NCBI GenBank assembly: GCA_026645815.1
Contig: JAPKMR010000014.1
Location: 1-64,000, forward strand
Direction of reading: 5' to 3'
Length of the DNA: 64,000 nucleotides
Source: Anaerolineae bacterium
Lineage (GTDB): Bacteria; Chloroflexota; Anaerolineae; B4-G1; SLSP01
The notes beneath the pieces were generated by a model. The model saw nothing but the letters and a program-made list of their open reading frames with translations, was not told the DNA's origin and did no database searches. A program made the translations under genes and the position numbers. Shown here piece after piece: positions 42,130-53,500 of this stretch. The stretch's first letter is position 1; each line of letters starts with the position of its first letter.

Positions 42130-42179
42130 CGGCTTTAGTTTCCATTACCGGTTACAAATCTCGGACTGAAGTCCGCCTT

Positions 42180-42222
42180 TGAGAGAGGTTTTCGGCGCCG
42201 TGCAGCGCTGAGAACCTCTCTC
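42180..42222 (+). terminator. Hairpin after the kinase gene
   Basis: GAGAGAGGTT pairs with AACCTCTCTC across a 22-nt GC-rich loop that itself contains short pairing segments. It follows the palindrome CGGACTGAAGTCCG (42162-42175), second copy of the type in the suf leader. No long T-run. Confidence 0.45.
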
Positions 42223-42231
42223 TTGCTGATC

Positions 42232-42289
42232 AATCCCCACTAATCTTTCATTATTCCTTCATCAAGCCTTCACACAACCCCGTTATCAT
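42232..42289 (+). promoter_or_regulatory. TTCAT direct-repeat box and promoter of the DUF4405-like gene
   Basis: AATCCCCAC, then TTCAT at 42247-42251 and 42258-42262 and TTCAC at 42269-42273, all with an 11-bp period, then TATCAT at 42284-42289. It closely resembles the box at 39198-39228, over about 32 aligned positions. Confidence 0.6.
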
Positions 42290-42336
42290 TCAAATAGTTG
42301 TTAAGGGTTATAGTCTCACAAGATGGAGGAATAAAT

Positions 42337-42651
42337 ATGAAAGCGAAATTGAATTACGTTCTGGATGCACTGATTGGCCTGGCATTCTTGATCTCAGCAG
42401 GTACCGGAGTTCTATTCCTGTTTTTGGGTTCTGGGGGATACCAGGGCGGCGCAAATACTGCGTATGGCAGCGCATTTCTGGGCTTGAGCCGCTGGGTTTG
42501 GAGCGACCTTCACACCTGGGCAAGCCTGATCATGATCAGTGGGGTACTGCTCCATGTGGTTTTGCACTGGAAGTGGATTGTTTGCGTGACCCGGCAGGTC
42601 TTTCCCGCGCCGCAGCCTCGTGTTGTACGCGAAGAGAAATGCCCGGCATAG
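42337..42651 (+). CDS. DUF4405-like membrane protein
   Basis: 104 residues, start after GGAGG. Two to three membrane helices: ALIGLAFLISAGTGVLFLFL, then a loop, and MISGVLLHVVLHWKWIVCVT. Histidines in SDLHTWASL and VLLHVVLHWKW are placed as in DUF4405 and cytochrome b-like proteins, where they bind haem. A redox or envelope function is inferred. It is probably co-transcribed with the next gene (31-bp gap). Confidence 0.65.
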   Translation: MKAKLNYVLDALIGLAFLISAGTGVLFLFLGSGGYQGGANTAYGSAFLGLSRWVWSDLHTWASLIMISGVLLHVVLHWKWIVCVTRQVFPAPQPRVVREEKCPA

Positions 42652-42682
42652 TATAATTGTTCAATAATAAGGAGATAAGGAA

Positions 42683-43336
42683 ATGATGTCGAAAATTACA
42701 ATTGCATTGGTGGTTGTTTTGGCAGTGGCTTTGGTGGCAGGTATGGGCTATATCATCTTGCGCCCGGAGACCGCTACGGCGCGCGGTGGTGGACAGAGTC
42801 ATGTGACCCAGGCAAATACAACTGTCGTTGAGCGCGGCGGTGCTTATGGACAGAGACAAGCTGCTGCCGGGACTGAGCACTCTCTCGCCAATACCACCCG
42901 TGGCGGTGGCTATGGGCAGGGGCAGAACCTTGCCGGCGCCGAGAGCAGTCAGGTTGCCGCCCGTGGTGGCGGGTACGGGCAGGCCAATGCTGGCGCCGCG
43001 ACACTCTCACGCAATGCCAACATAGCCGTTGAACACGCCGTGGCCGAAATGGAAACTATTCAGGGTGTTGTTATCTCCAGCGACAGCGAAATCCTTGTGC
43101 GCACCGCCGAAGGCGAAGAGGTGCTGGTGGTTCTGGGGCAGGCCTGGTATCGCGAACAAGCCGGTTTCACCGTTGCTGTGGGTGATGAGGTGAGCGTGGT
43201 TGGCTTCTACGAGGATGGCGAATTCAAGGCTGTCACCGTTGAGGACCTGACCACCGGCGCCACTATTACCCTGCGCGATGCCTCGGGACGCCCGGCATGG
43301 TCGGGGCAGGGCAACCGGCGTAATAGTAATCTGTAG
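42683..43336 (+). CDS. Membrane-anchored protein with RGGGYGQ repeats and OB-like domain
   Basis: 217 residues. One N-terminal membrane helix (about 5-27) is followed by a low-complexity region with three to four (R)GGG/A-Y-GQ units separated by polar linkers, then a beta-rich domain from about residue 115 (IQGVVISSDSEILVRTAEGEEVLVVLG and GDEVSVVGFYEDGEFKAV) resembling the DUF5666/OB type. The exposed part is outside the membrane. The function is unknown. The ATG follows GGAGATAAGGA, and a second ATG is the next codon. Confidence 0.65.
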   Translation: MMSKITIALVVVLAVALVAGMGYIILRPETATARGGGQSHVTQANTTVVERGGAYGQRQAAAGTEHSLANTTRGGGYGQGQNLAGAESSQVAARGGGYGQANAGAATLSRNANIAVEHAVAEMETIQGVVISSDSEILVRTAEGEEVLVVLGQAWYREQAGFTVAVGDEVSVVGFYEDGEFKAVTVEDLTTGATITLRDASGRPAWSGQGNRRNSNL

Positions 43337-43361
43337 ATTCTCCAGGGTTACAAACGGTCAC

Positions 43362-43398
43362 GGGCCACAGCAATCTGCTGTGGCCCATGATTTTTCTC
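43362..43398 (+). terminator. Rho-independent terminator
   Basis: GGGCCACAGCA, loop ATC, TGCTGTGGCCC, followed by ATGATTTTTCT. It ends the 42337-43336 operon; the BTAD regulator gene converges just beyond it. Confidence 0.85.
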
Positions 43399-43448
43399 AG
43401 GACTTGGGTTTCAAAACACGATGGAGCGTTTCGGTACTCAGGCGATGT

Positions 43449-46400
43449 CTACGGCTGATGCCCCCGAATCAGCGCTGCCGCCGCGCGTAAATCGTGCGTG
43501 TCCAGGCCCTCTCTAAACCAGGCGTAGAGATTCGCCAATTGCTGCCGCGCCGTTTCGAACTCCGCAAGCGAACCTTCGGCTTGTCGCAGGTGGCATAGGC
43601 TTAGCAAGGCGCGTAATTCCCAAGCTTTGGCGCTCTGCTCCTGCGCCACCGTAGTTGCGCGCAGGAAACAGGTTTCCGCTTCAAGCGGTTGCCCTAGCAT
43701 TTGCAGCGCCTCGCCCATCAGACGCAGAACTTCAGCCTCGAAAAGATGGAGGCTAGCTTTAGCAATTTTCTGAGTGAGAGACTGTTCCAGAATTTCGAGT
43801 GCATGCCCGCCCTGACCAAGAGCGAGATAAGCCTCCCCTAGAAGCACGTAGCCATAGACGCTCCCTCCCAGTGTGTCAGTAGATTCCCACCAGTTGAGGA
43901 CTTCCTGAATGCGAGACACGCCAGTAGCATCGTGCTCCTCAACGGCGGATAGCCACCCCTGAGAAAGCCTCGCCCAGATTTGGGAAACGCTCAAGCTGGC
44001 GTCATTTCCCAAAGTCTCCAGCTGTTGCAAGAGTGTGCGCATGGCTTGAGGCTCACGACGGAGTTGACGTACCGTCAGTTCCCCAATGCTCAGGGCTAAG
44101 CCTAAAGAAATCGTATGATTCATAGCGCGCGCCTCGGCGACAGCCTGTTGGCTGCATGTCAGGGCCTGGTCTGCATACCCAAGCATCCACAGAACCTCGG
44201 TCAACCAGAGCCGACTGCGCACGTTGATATTGATTTCCGGTAGCGCAGTGGAAAGGCGGGGGTCGCGTTCACACAGTGCAATGGCGTGTTCCAGGTGTTG
44301 GCGAGCGGGCGGCAACTGTCCCATGGCAAAATGCCTTGACCCCAGAGTATACTCCATAAACAGTGTGACTTGAGAATCTTGTATGGATTGCGACAGGTCG
44401 CGCAAACGCTCCCCAATCACCATGACCTGGTCGAGCTGCCCCCGCCCTAGTGCGATATCTGCTAACAACAGCAGGCTGCGCGTCAACTGCTCAGTTGCAC
44501 CTGCACGCCAGTAGAGTTCGTAGGCGCGCTGGAAAGCCTGTGCCCGTTCTGGTGGGCTCCAGCCTTTGGAGAGCAAGGCGATGCCAAGAGCTAATTGCAG
44601 GTCTGCTTCCTGTTGCGCTCGTTCTGGCGTCGGCTCTAGCCGGTTGAGCAAAGCCAGCCCATGCATCAGCAGTCGCAGCGCTTCTTCGGAAGCTGCCAGA
44701 CGGATAGCGCGTTGACCCGCCTCAAGCAAATAGGCAATGGCTTTGTGGTATTCTCCACCCAATTCAAAGTGCCGCGCCAGAGGTAAGCTAATCTCAGCGA
44801 CATTTGCGCTATACAAGCTTTCCAACGCCCGTGCCACAGCCAGATGCGTCTGCGCGCGTTCCACCGGGTCGAGCTGGCTGTAAAGGTACCTCTGGAACAA
44901 AAGGTGCCGGAAGCGATACCGCGCCAGGTTGTGCGTTCCCACAGTGTAGACTCCCAGTGGCACGACCAAATGCTGGCGTCGAGTCAACCCCTCACTAAGC
45001 CGGCGACTTATTTCGGCCTCAGATAAGTTATGTACCTGCGCCATTACCTGGACGGTGAATTCCTCGCCCTCGACGCTCGCAAGCGCCAGCATCGCCTGCA
45101 ATGCCGGTAGCAGTTGCCCCACGCGCTCCGCGATGACGGCTTCTACCCGCGCCGGAAGTGCATTCCACGCAATTTGTTCACCCTCAACCCAATATCCTTG
45201 AGCATCACGTACCAGGTCGCCGCGCGCCTTCATCCCCAGGAGTAATTCTGTAGTGAAAAGCGCATGTCCCCCGGTGTGATGGTAAAGGGTCTCTCTAAAC
45301 TCGGCTCCCAAGTGATTGGGTTCACTATCCACCAACGCTGCAATGAACGCTCGACCTTCGGTCTGTGTCAGATCAATCCGAATATCGCCCAGATAGCGCT
45401 GCAATTCATTGACGAGTGTGATCAGTGGATGGCGTTGCTCTACATCTTGCTCGTGCAAATAGGTCAAGGGTGCGTAACCCTGCTTGAAAACATCAGGACG
45501 AAACGCTCCCAGGATTAACATTTGCTGTTGGGGGAACCGCCGGCACAGGTGAAACAGCAGGTTGAGCGAGTTTTGATCGGCCCATTGCAGGTCATCCAGG
45601 AGGATTACCAGCGGATGCTGCGTTGTTATCACCTGAAATGCCTGGGCGATTTGATCAAGTACGCCGGTAGGCTCGATTTCAGAGGCATTGTCGAGCTGCT
45701 GTTGCCCCCTGGAGATAAGGTATTCCAGATGCGGGAGGGCCTGCGCCAGGCCTGGGAAAAGGGTTGTGCGAGCCGTCTTCAGACGCTGCGCTTGCAGGGA
45801 GGTTAGTATCGTCGTATTGTCTCCACCGGCGCTCAACTGTCGCAGGATTTCAATGAAAAGCCAATAAGGCTCTCCCAAACCTGTATAGGCGTTACCGCTG
45901 CTACTGACCACCAGCAGCTGGGGATGCATCATCAGCGCGCGTCGGGCAAAGGCGGTGAGTAAAGCGGTTTTTCCGCTGCCTGCCTCACCGGTGACAAAAA
46001 CGACCTGTCCCTGACCCTCTAGCGCTGCTGCCAGGTAAGTATCCAATCGCGCCAGTTCCTGAACTCGTCCCACAAAAGGCGTTGCAGAGATCCGCTGTCG
46101 CACCGGTGTGAATTTTGGCTCTGGCAAACTCGTCAGTTTGGGCGCTTCCAGATGCTCATTGCGAATCATTCCCGCAAGCGCTGTAGTCTCAGGGGCGGGA
46201 GCAATCCCTAGTTCCTGTGCCAACAGCTCCTGACACACGCCATAATGCGCCAGAGCCTCAGGACGACGTTCAGCCAGCGCCAACACCTGCATCAACTGCC
46301 GGTGTGCTTGTTCGCGCAACGGTTCGAGCGCAATTTGCTGCCGCGCATAACCGATAGCCAGATCGAGTTCACCCCGCAACTCGTGATATTGCACCAGATA

Positions 46401-46946
46401 ACCGAGCGCATCCACTGCAAGAAGGTGAAGTTGGGTTCCTTTGGAGAGCAACCATTCCTCAAAAGCCACACTGTTCACTTGCAAGGGGGTGCTCAGGAAT
46501 CCTCCTCGATAATGCGCTATTGCCTGGGTCAGTATCTGTGCATTGGCTTGACTGAGTTGTTCCGGGCTATAATCAGTACACAGCGCCACGCCTGCCTGAA
46601 ACACGGCGACATCTAGCGTGATATTGCTCAGCGGGTTGAGCTGCAATGTTTTTCCAGTTGCCAACAGAAAAGGCGGCGTCGCCTCTGGCAATGATGCCGC
46701 CTTTTCCCCAAAAGCCCTGCGCAATAGCAGGAGCGCCTGGCTCAAGTTGTGGTGCGCAGCCGCTTCTGGATATTCGGGCCACAATAATCCGGCTAGCATT
46801 TCGCGGTGGTGTGGGTGTTCCATTTCCACAGCCAGATATGCCAGCAAAGCGCGTGCCTTATCTGTTCCCAACCGCGTTAAAGCTTTGCCGTCCAGAGTAA
46901 CTTCAAACTGCCCCAATAACGAAATGGCTAAGTGCGCTATTCTCAC
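43449..46946 (-). CDS. BTAD/AAA ATPase/TPR transcriptional regulator (SARP-MalT-like)
   Basis: 1165 residues. It starts with a winged-helix (LLGQFEVTLDGKALTRLGTDKARALLAYLA-type opening), then a BTAD helical domain to about 255, an AAA/STAND ATPase with FVGRVQELARL, Walker A GEAGSGKT at about 320-327 and Walker B VILLDDLQWAD near 450, and a long TPR-like C-terminal sensor region to the end. Such regulators activate transcription on binding a ligand. The start is a GTG at 46946 after GGAG. A divergent small gene lies 39 bp away and is probably regulated from the same interval. Targets are unknown. Confidence 0.85.
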   Translation of the reverse strand: MRIAHLAISLLGQFEVTLDGKALTRLGTDKARALLAYLAVEMEHPHHREMLAGLLWPEYPEAAAHHNLSQALLLLRRAFGEKAASLPEATPPFLLATGKTLQLNPLSNITLDVAVFQAGVALCTDYSPEQLSQANAQILTQAIAHYRGGFLSTPLQVNSVAFEEWLLSKGTQLHLLAVDALGYLVQYHELRGELDLAIGYARQQIALEPLREQAHRQLMQVLALAERRPEALAHYGVCQELLAQELGIAPAPETTALAGMIRNEHLEAPKLTSLPEPKFTPVRQRISATPFVGRVQELARLDTYLAAALEGQGQVVFVTGEAGSGKTALLTAFARRALMMHPQLLVVSSSGNAYTGLGEPYWLFIEILRQLSAGGDNTTILTSLQAQRLKTARTTLFPGLAQALPHLEYLISRGQQQLDNASEIEPTGVLDQIAQAFQVITTQHPLVILLDDLQWADQNSLNLLFHLCRRFPQQQMLILGAFRPDVFKQGYAPLTYLHEQDVEQRHPLITLVNELQRYLGDIRIDLTQTEGRAFIAALVDSEPNHLGAEFRETLYHHTGGHALFTTELLLGMKARGDLVRDAQGYWVEGEQIAWNALPARVEAVIAERVGQLLPALQAMLALASVEGEEFTVQVMAQVHNLSEAEISRRLSEGLTRRQHLVVPLGVYTVGTHNLARYRFRHLLFQRYLYSQLDPVERAQTHLAVARALESLYSANVAEISLPLARHFELGGEYHKAIAYLLEAGQRAIRLAASEEALRLLMHGLALLNRLEPTPERAQQEADLQLALGIALLSKGWSPPERAQAFQRAYELYWRAGATEQLTRSLLLLADIALGRGQLDQVMVIGERLRDLSQSIQDSQVTLFMEYTLGSRHFAMGQLPPARQHLEHAIALCERDPRLSTALPEININVRSRLWLTEVLWMLGYADQALTCSQQAVAEARAMNHTISLGLALSIGELTVRQLRREPQAMRTLLQQLETLGNDASLSVSQIWARLSQGWLSAVEEHDATGVSRIQEVLNWWESTDTLGGSVYGYVLLGEAYLALGQGGHALEILEQSLTQKIAKASLHLFEAEVLRLMGEALQMLGQPLEAETCFLRATTVAQEQSAKAWELRALLSLCHLRQAEGSLAEFETARQQLANLYAWFREGLDTHDLRAAAALIRGHQP

Positions 46947-46972
46947 TGCTCCTATTTGATAGTTTTTTGATA

Positions 46973-47001
46973 GTCGTATTGTACAATGGAGGAAATGTCA
47001 A
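46973..47001 (-). promoter_or_regulatory. Possible promoter of the BTAD regulator
   Basis: On the minus strand TTGACA (47001-46996), 17-bp spacer, TACGAC (46978-46973). The interval also holds the palindrome ATTGTACAAT (46978-46987), which overlaps the start of the divergent small gene. Confidence 0.35.
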
Positions 47002-47237
47002 CACAACAACATGCTCCATATTTAGTTTACGTGCTGCGTCTGTGGTGTGATGGTTCGAGTACTCCCTGGCGTGCTACTTTGGAATGTGCTCGCACCGGAG
47101 AGCACTTGGCCTTCACTGATCTGGCAGCGTTGTTTGCGTTCCTCGAAGCCGAAACTCAAGCGTCGTTGCTGTTGTCCGGTGTAGAGTATTTCAAAGATAC
47201 TGTACAGATAGAGAAAAGTCAAACTGGCGATGCATGA
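46986..47237 (+). CDS. Small conserved-looking hypothetical protein, divergent partner of the BTAD regulator
   Basis: 83 residues. YLVYVLRLWCDGSSTPWRATLE and TGEHLAFTDLAALFAFLEAE describe a small alpha/beta protein that I associate with genes neighbouring BTAD/LuxR-type regulators in Chloroflexota; this is from memory. The start is uncertain: the ATG at 46986, or the ATG at 46995, which has GGAGG only 2 bp upstream. No membrane segment. Function unknown. Confidence 0.6.
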   Translation: MEEMSTQQHAPYLVYVLRLWCDGSSTPWRATLECARTGEHLAFTDLAALFAFLEAETQASLLLSGVEYFKDTVQIEKSQTGDA

Positions 47238-47503
47238 AATTCCCACATTGCTTGCGGATGTAACCAGCGCCAACGACTGCCCAAACGCGCCGGTTGAGTC
47301 GTAGGAGGGCAGTATAAAACCTGCTGAAGCAAGAAGGCGCTAATCAATCCTCGTAAACGACTAATGTTGTATATAGAGTCCCTCGCGAGGGGGTAGGCCC
47401 TTTCCCCGCACAAATCAAGGAGGCTTGAAGACATTTTGATCTTATTTCGGGTAGTTGTTCTGAGTTATCCCGCCATTTGCTAATTTTCAGGAGGAGTTGT
47501 GTT

Positions 47504-50500
47504 ATGAATAAGCGATATCTATCCAGATGGCTAAATCTGCTTTTGTTAGCTGCCCTGTTGTTGGGCACGGGGCTTCCTGCTAAGCCCACCCTGGCGCAAG
47601 TGCCGGAACCCCCCGGTCCTGCTGTGGCGCCTTCCGAAGGGGCGTTACGCATGACGTTGCCTGACGTCGTGCCACCTGAAGCGCCTGCGGCGCCAGTGGC
47701 GCAGGAGGTGCAAACGCCGCCGGTTGATTCCGCACCGGCAACACCAGAGGGTGGGCAGGCGTTGATGTCTTGCAGTGCCCCCGCCACCATTCCTTTTGGG
47801 CGCGATCTGGAACTTACATTGGGACCGCTCAACACCGCTAACAATTTCACGGCTCAGAGTGTCACGTTGACGCCCTCCTGGGCCTCAACCCGCCAATCCA
47901 CATGGATTACCGGCACCATGACTGCCGTCAATTGTGTGGGGACCAGTCCCGGTCCCGAGCAGGTGTTCTTCTACAAGGATATGAACTATGGCGGTACTTG
48001 CAAGATGCTTGAAATCGGTAAGTATCCCTCGAGTAGCAACATCGGCGTCGGCAACGACGAACTTACCTCGGTCAAAGTCGGCGCCAATGTGGATCTTCTG
48101 TTGTGTCGGGATAAGGATTATGGCGGTATCTGTGAGACTTTCACCGGCAACGACTCGAACATTGGCATTGGCAATGATATCGGCAACGACACGGTCACAT
48201 CGGCGAAGGTAACGTTGGCGCCGCACGCCTACGGTATTGCGGCGGTTCCCTTGGGCACCGACGCGATGCAGGTGGTGATGCGCACCGGCAACAACAGGTT
48301 GGTGGCGCAGACCTGGAAACCCACAAGCACATGGGGTCCCCTCGTTGACCTGAACCTGGTGGTGGGTGACGCCCCTGCAGCAGTATCCCGTACGCCAGAG
48401 ACCTACAGTGTGGTGGCGCGCTCTGGTACTGCGCTCAAAGTGATGCATGGCGATGCGAATGGCTTCAGTATGGTTTGGCAGGATGTGCCGGGGGGCTACG
48501 ACCCCGATATCCAGCAAACGATTCCTGTCACCGATGCCGTGGGGTCGCCGGCTATGGTTACGCTCGGACCTCATCAGCTGACCCTTTTCTACCGCACCAG
48601 CGGCGGCGATATCAAGTACAACGAGTGGCAATCAGGCTATGGCTGGCGACAGACCCCCATCTCGCTGGGACGCCCTAGCAGCACCGCGCTCACCGTGGAC
48701 CCGGTGGCTGTGGTGCGGGATGAGAACCACATGGCGGTGTTTGTGGTGGTGGATAGCCGGGTTTACGTGAAGGAGTGGTCCATCGCCAATGCTTCAGATT
48801 GGCACGACACTACCTGGAGGGCGTTGACAAGCACCGGCAGTTTCTCCGCCAAAGCTACGCCGCCGGCGGTTGCGTCGCGGCACCGCACCCATATCGGCGT
48901 GGGTGTGTTGAGCTCCACGAGTGAAATCTGGTACCTGGAATGGACTGCATCTGCGACTACCGAAGGGTGGAGCACCCCTACCAAGTTGGATGGCACTCTC
49001 AATACGCTCAGCCTGGCTGCAACCAGCACTGAAGAGATGTTCCTCTTTGGCGTCAACAGCTCTGGGAATTATTACACCAAGAAATGGACCCGAGATGGTG
49101 CGTGGGGAGGCTGGAGCGCCGGTGAATCTAGTTGGGCGAGCGGCGCACCGGCTCCAGTGGGCGTTGCCCCGCGTGTACGGGAACTGGTAGTGTTCGGACG
49201 GAACTCCAGCAACCGCCTACAGGTGAAATCGTATCTGGCGACTAATCCAGCCCCTGTTGTGACTTCGTTAGCGAACTCACTCTATGGCACGCCGCGTAGT
49301 CAGGTTGTCGCTACGTTCGACGCACGCACCTACTGGGCCAGCGCCTATCGCAGCGATACCGATGGCAAATGGTATCTGGCAGCCAAGAGCACCGAGACCT
49401 GGACCGGCTACACACTCCAGCTGAGCTCCCACCCCAATGCTGACGTTGCCACTAACAAAGTCTCTGTGGCGGCAGCTGACATGAATCGCGACGGCGACGA
49501 TGAGATTGTGGTGGCAACACTCAAGGCAGACGGCTCTGCCGCTCAGGTGAGCGTCTTCCAACTGGTAGTGAATAGCACTGGCGCGGTGACCGGTATCACC
49601 TCCAAAGCTACCACTTCTTTTGCGTTGAGCGGTTCGACGTTGGCGGATATCAATGTAGCCGTGGGCAATCTGTCCAACAGCAGCAGTACGGGTGTGGCGG
49701 ATGAAATTGCGGTGACTGCTTTCCGCATCGGCTACAGCCAGGTGCGGGTGGGTGTCTATCGTTTCACTGGCAGCAGCCTGAGTCCGCTGGCAAGCCAGAC
49801 TCTGGATGTCAATGGACCGTATAGAGACCTTGAAATGACCATCGCGCAGATTGATGGCACAGCGACCGAGAAAATCATCTTCGGTGTGCAGGGCGTCACT
49901 TTTGCATCGCTCTACCGCTATCGTCTGAGCGGAACTACACTCGTCTCGGATGTGGATGTGGCAACGTTGCCCATGATGGATTTTGGCGCCGGACCTTACA
50001 CGAGCGCTATGGCTAGCGGGGATGTGGATAGCGACGGTTTGGAAGAAGTGATTTACTCCGGCTCGCACTTAATCATTACCTATCCCAGCGGCAGTGTGGC
50101 AACAGTTCCAGCAAGTTATATTCGTTCACTGGCGGTAGGTGACATCAATATGGATGGATTGGCTGAAGTGGTGCTCACATCCTCGGAGACTCGCATTTTT
50201 AGGAACTCCAAACTTGGTGACAACCAGTCCTTCATCCAACTGCCAGGCGTGTCTTTGACTGGCGTGCCACTGCTGGCGGATATTGATGGCGACTCTATGG
50301 TGGGCAGCTATAAGGGCTGTAGCGAGTTCAAAGAGGTGCAGGTGGTGACCGTGGCGAACTCACAGCCACAATGGTCCACCAGTGCCCGGAACAACGAAGG
50401 TGCAGTGTTCAATACCAACACCGAAACAGAAGGCGATGAGTACGCCTGGGAAACTTCGTTTGGTGGTTCGGTCACGGTTGGTTTTGAGCAGGACGTCAGC

Positions 50501-53500
50501 TTTATCGTTAAACTGGCGAGCATTTCCAGTTCCGTGAGTGTTGAATTGATGGGCAGTGTTGGTGCAGGCAACACGCACGAAGAATCACAAGCCACGTTGA
50601 GCGGAGGTTCGTATGATGGCGAGCAAGCCAACGGCGTGGTTTGTTATACCCAAACCGGGTACACCTGCTACGCCTACGATGTCACCGACCCTGACACCGG
50701 CGTGACCAGCTCGGCAATGGCTTGCCCCACCCGGTCGTTGGGGGGGCAGGCGGTTCAAGTGTGCGAACCGCTGAGCGACTGGTATCAACTGACCCGTCCT
50801 GTAGCCGGTGATTCGTGGGCGCCTGTGGGACACCGCCTTCTCGTTCAGGGGCAAATCACCAATACACTTGACCTGAGCATCGAGGGTAACTACGCGCCCC
50901 CGAATCCTGATGCCAATGGTCGCACTCAGCCGCCCGTTGATCCTTACCTGGTTTGGTGGGATGGTTGGGACCTGCGTAAGGATGTGAAGGCTTCGACCGA
51001 TCCTACCGGCAGCGGGCAGACCTGGGAAATCCAGCGTGAAAGTTCGGTGGGCACTACCGAACACTATGGCTTCGAGACCAGCATTACCCAAAGTTCGGGC
51101 GTGGGGGTTGCCGGGTTTACCGTTGAGCGCAGCCTGACGGTGGGGTTCGGCAATGAGTGGAATAGCAGCGTCACCTGGAGCAATGGTTTGGGCTTCAGTG
51201 GTGAGGTGTACAACTATCCCACAGGCTGTAGCTTCTGCCAGACGTACACGATTGCGCCTTTTGTCTATCGCGCGCAAGCGGTGACCCTGGGCGGGGCACG
51301 CTATCCCTACCTGGAGCAGGATTACTACCTCACCTACGCTCCCTGGCTCACCAATAGCAGGAATGAATTGGGACGAGCGCCTGCGGCTTCTGCTATGGAA
51401 GCTGGGCTGACAGGCACGCCCCCGCAAGCTCCCATTGTGACCAGTTCCACACATCCTGACCCGGAAACCTGGTATGCGGGCAATACGGTCGTGTTTGACT
51501 GGGCGCAACCCGCTGGCGACCCTGGTGTGGTCACCGGCTATAAATGGGACCTGAACCAGATTGCGGTCTTCACACCCACCGCCGCTGCCCGCATGACCAC
51601 CACAACCACCTTCAATAATCTCGCTGATGGGGTTTATTACCTGCACCTGCGAGCGGAGGGGAATGGCCCCGATCGTAGCCCGGTGGTGCATCGCCGGGTT
51701 CTGGTGGATAACACTGCCCCACAGGTCGAGTTCCTGACGGACCCGCTGTGGGTCAACGGCTACAATGGGTGGTTTGTCTCGCCAGTCGCGGTTAACGTGG
51801 TGGCTACCGATACGGTTGGCTCCGGGGTGACCGGTATCGAGACCAGCCTTGATGGCAATACCTGGTTGCCCTATACCGAGTCGGTTCCCTTTGCTACGGA
51901 TACCCCCGGCGTAACCCTGTGGGCGCGGGCAACCGATACCGTGGGGCATACCTCAGAACCGGTTTCGACCACCATCAGAATAGACCAGGCGGCGCCCTCC
52001 ACTTACGATGAGGATGGCTATGGCTTGAGCTACGCCAGCATCATCACCGATGAGGTGGGCAACGCGCAACTGGTGCTGGGCGGGCAGCTTGGCGATGCTC
52101 TCTCCGGCAACTTGCAGGTGGAGATGAAGGCGGGGAATATCGGGCTTTGGCATACCGTCAACGCGACGGGGAATTTCCCGATGCTCCCGGGTAACGAGTT
52201 CTCCACGACGATTTCCACGCTTCAGTGGATTTACACGCCCACCTTCAACGTGCGCGGTGTGTATCCGTTGTGGGGGCGCGGTGTGGATGCCGCCGGCAAC
52301 TACGAGGATCCCTGGATTCACGGCGTTTTCTGGTGGGAACCGGATGATGCGCCGGAACTGCTCGAAAGCCAGGTCAGCGCCTCACCACGGCAGGCTTATC
52401 CTGGCGATGTGGTCGCTTTCACTGTCGGCGCGCGCAACTCCGGTTATCAGGAGGCGCAACTGCTCATCACCAATACGGTGCCTGCCGGGCTGACCGTCGT
52501 GCCGGGTTCCATCAGCGATCAAGGGTCTTACAATCCCTCCACGCGCGTGGTTGCCTGGACGCTGGACGCTCTGTGGCCCGGTCAGATGCGCTACCTCACC
52601 TTCAATGCCACGGCCGATGCCACCACGGTTCCTATCACGATAGAAAATCAGTCAAACCTCATGGCGTATTGGCCCTGGGAACCCTTGCCTGGTGTGCCGC
52701 CTGAACCAGAGCGACACTATTACTCAACCACGACATCGGTGGTGATCCTGCCGGGGCAGGCGCCGGCGGTAGCCAGCACTCCAGCCTCAACCGCGCCGCG
52801 TGTGCTGAATGCCTCGGTGGTAGAAGGCGCTCTCGTCAGTTCGCCCCAGGTAACCCTGCTCGTGAATGCCACACAGAGCGCCCGCGCTCTATATGTCAAG
52901 GAGTGGGTATGGGATGCTGCTCTTAACGCGTGGAATCTCACTGGCGGAAGTGGTTGGGTGCCTTTCGAGCCCGCCCCGGGACTGGAAGTCTTCCAGGATG
53001 CCAGTGGCAAATATGGCCACTATGCATGGACGCTCTCCGAAGGCGATGGCGTCAAGTACCTGGGTGTTTGGGTCGTGGATGCCGAAGGGCAAATCAGCAA
53101 CCTGAACGAAGGCAACCTGTTCTACACCAATCTTGTATCCGCCAGTGGGCATCTCTTGCCAGCTGGTGAGCGTGTGCAATACCGAATCCCGCTGGATGCC
53201 GGCAATCTGACGCTGTTCAACCTGGTCAGCCTGAGTGGCGATGCCGACCTCTACATCTGGAAACCACGCGCTGGATTCATGCCACACTATTACAGCAATG
53301 CAGGACCGGCGGCTTCGGGTCTATCGTTAGACACCGTAGGCTTCTGGGCGCCAGAAGATGGCATGTATGTGATGGAAGTGCAGGCGGCGACTGACGCTTA
53401 TTATCGCTTGATTTCCGCCGGTGCACTGGACACCGCTGGAACACTAGCCGAGACCCAGGTCAATACCGCCTGGGCGAGCCTGACCGAGGGCGACTGGGCT

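Noticed and set aside
50585-51949. 454-residue minus-strand frame antisense to the giant secreted protein
   Set aside because: The plus-strand protein has clear domains over this region; the antisense frame is low-complexity and Arg/Gly-rich.
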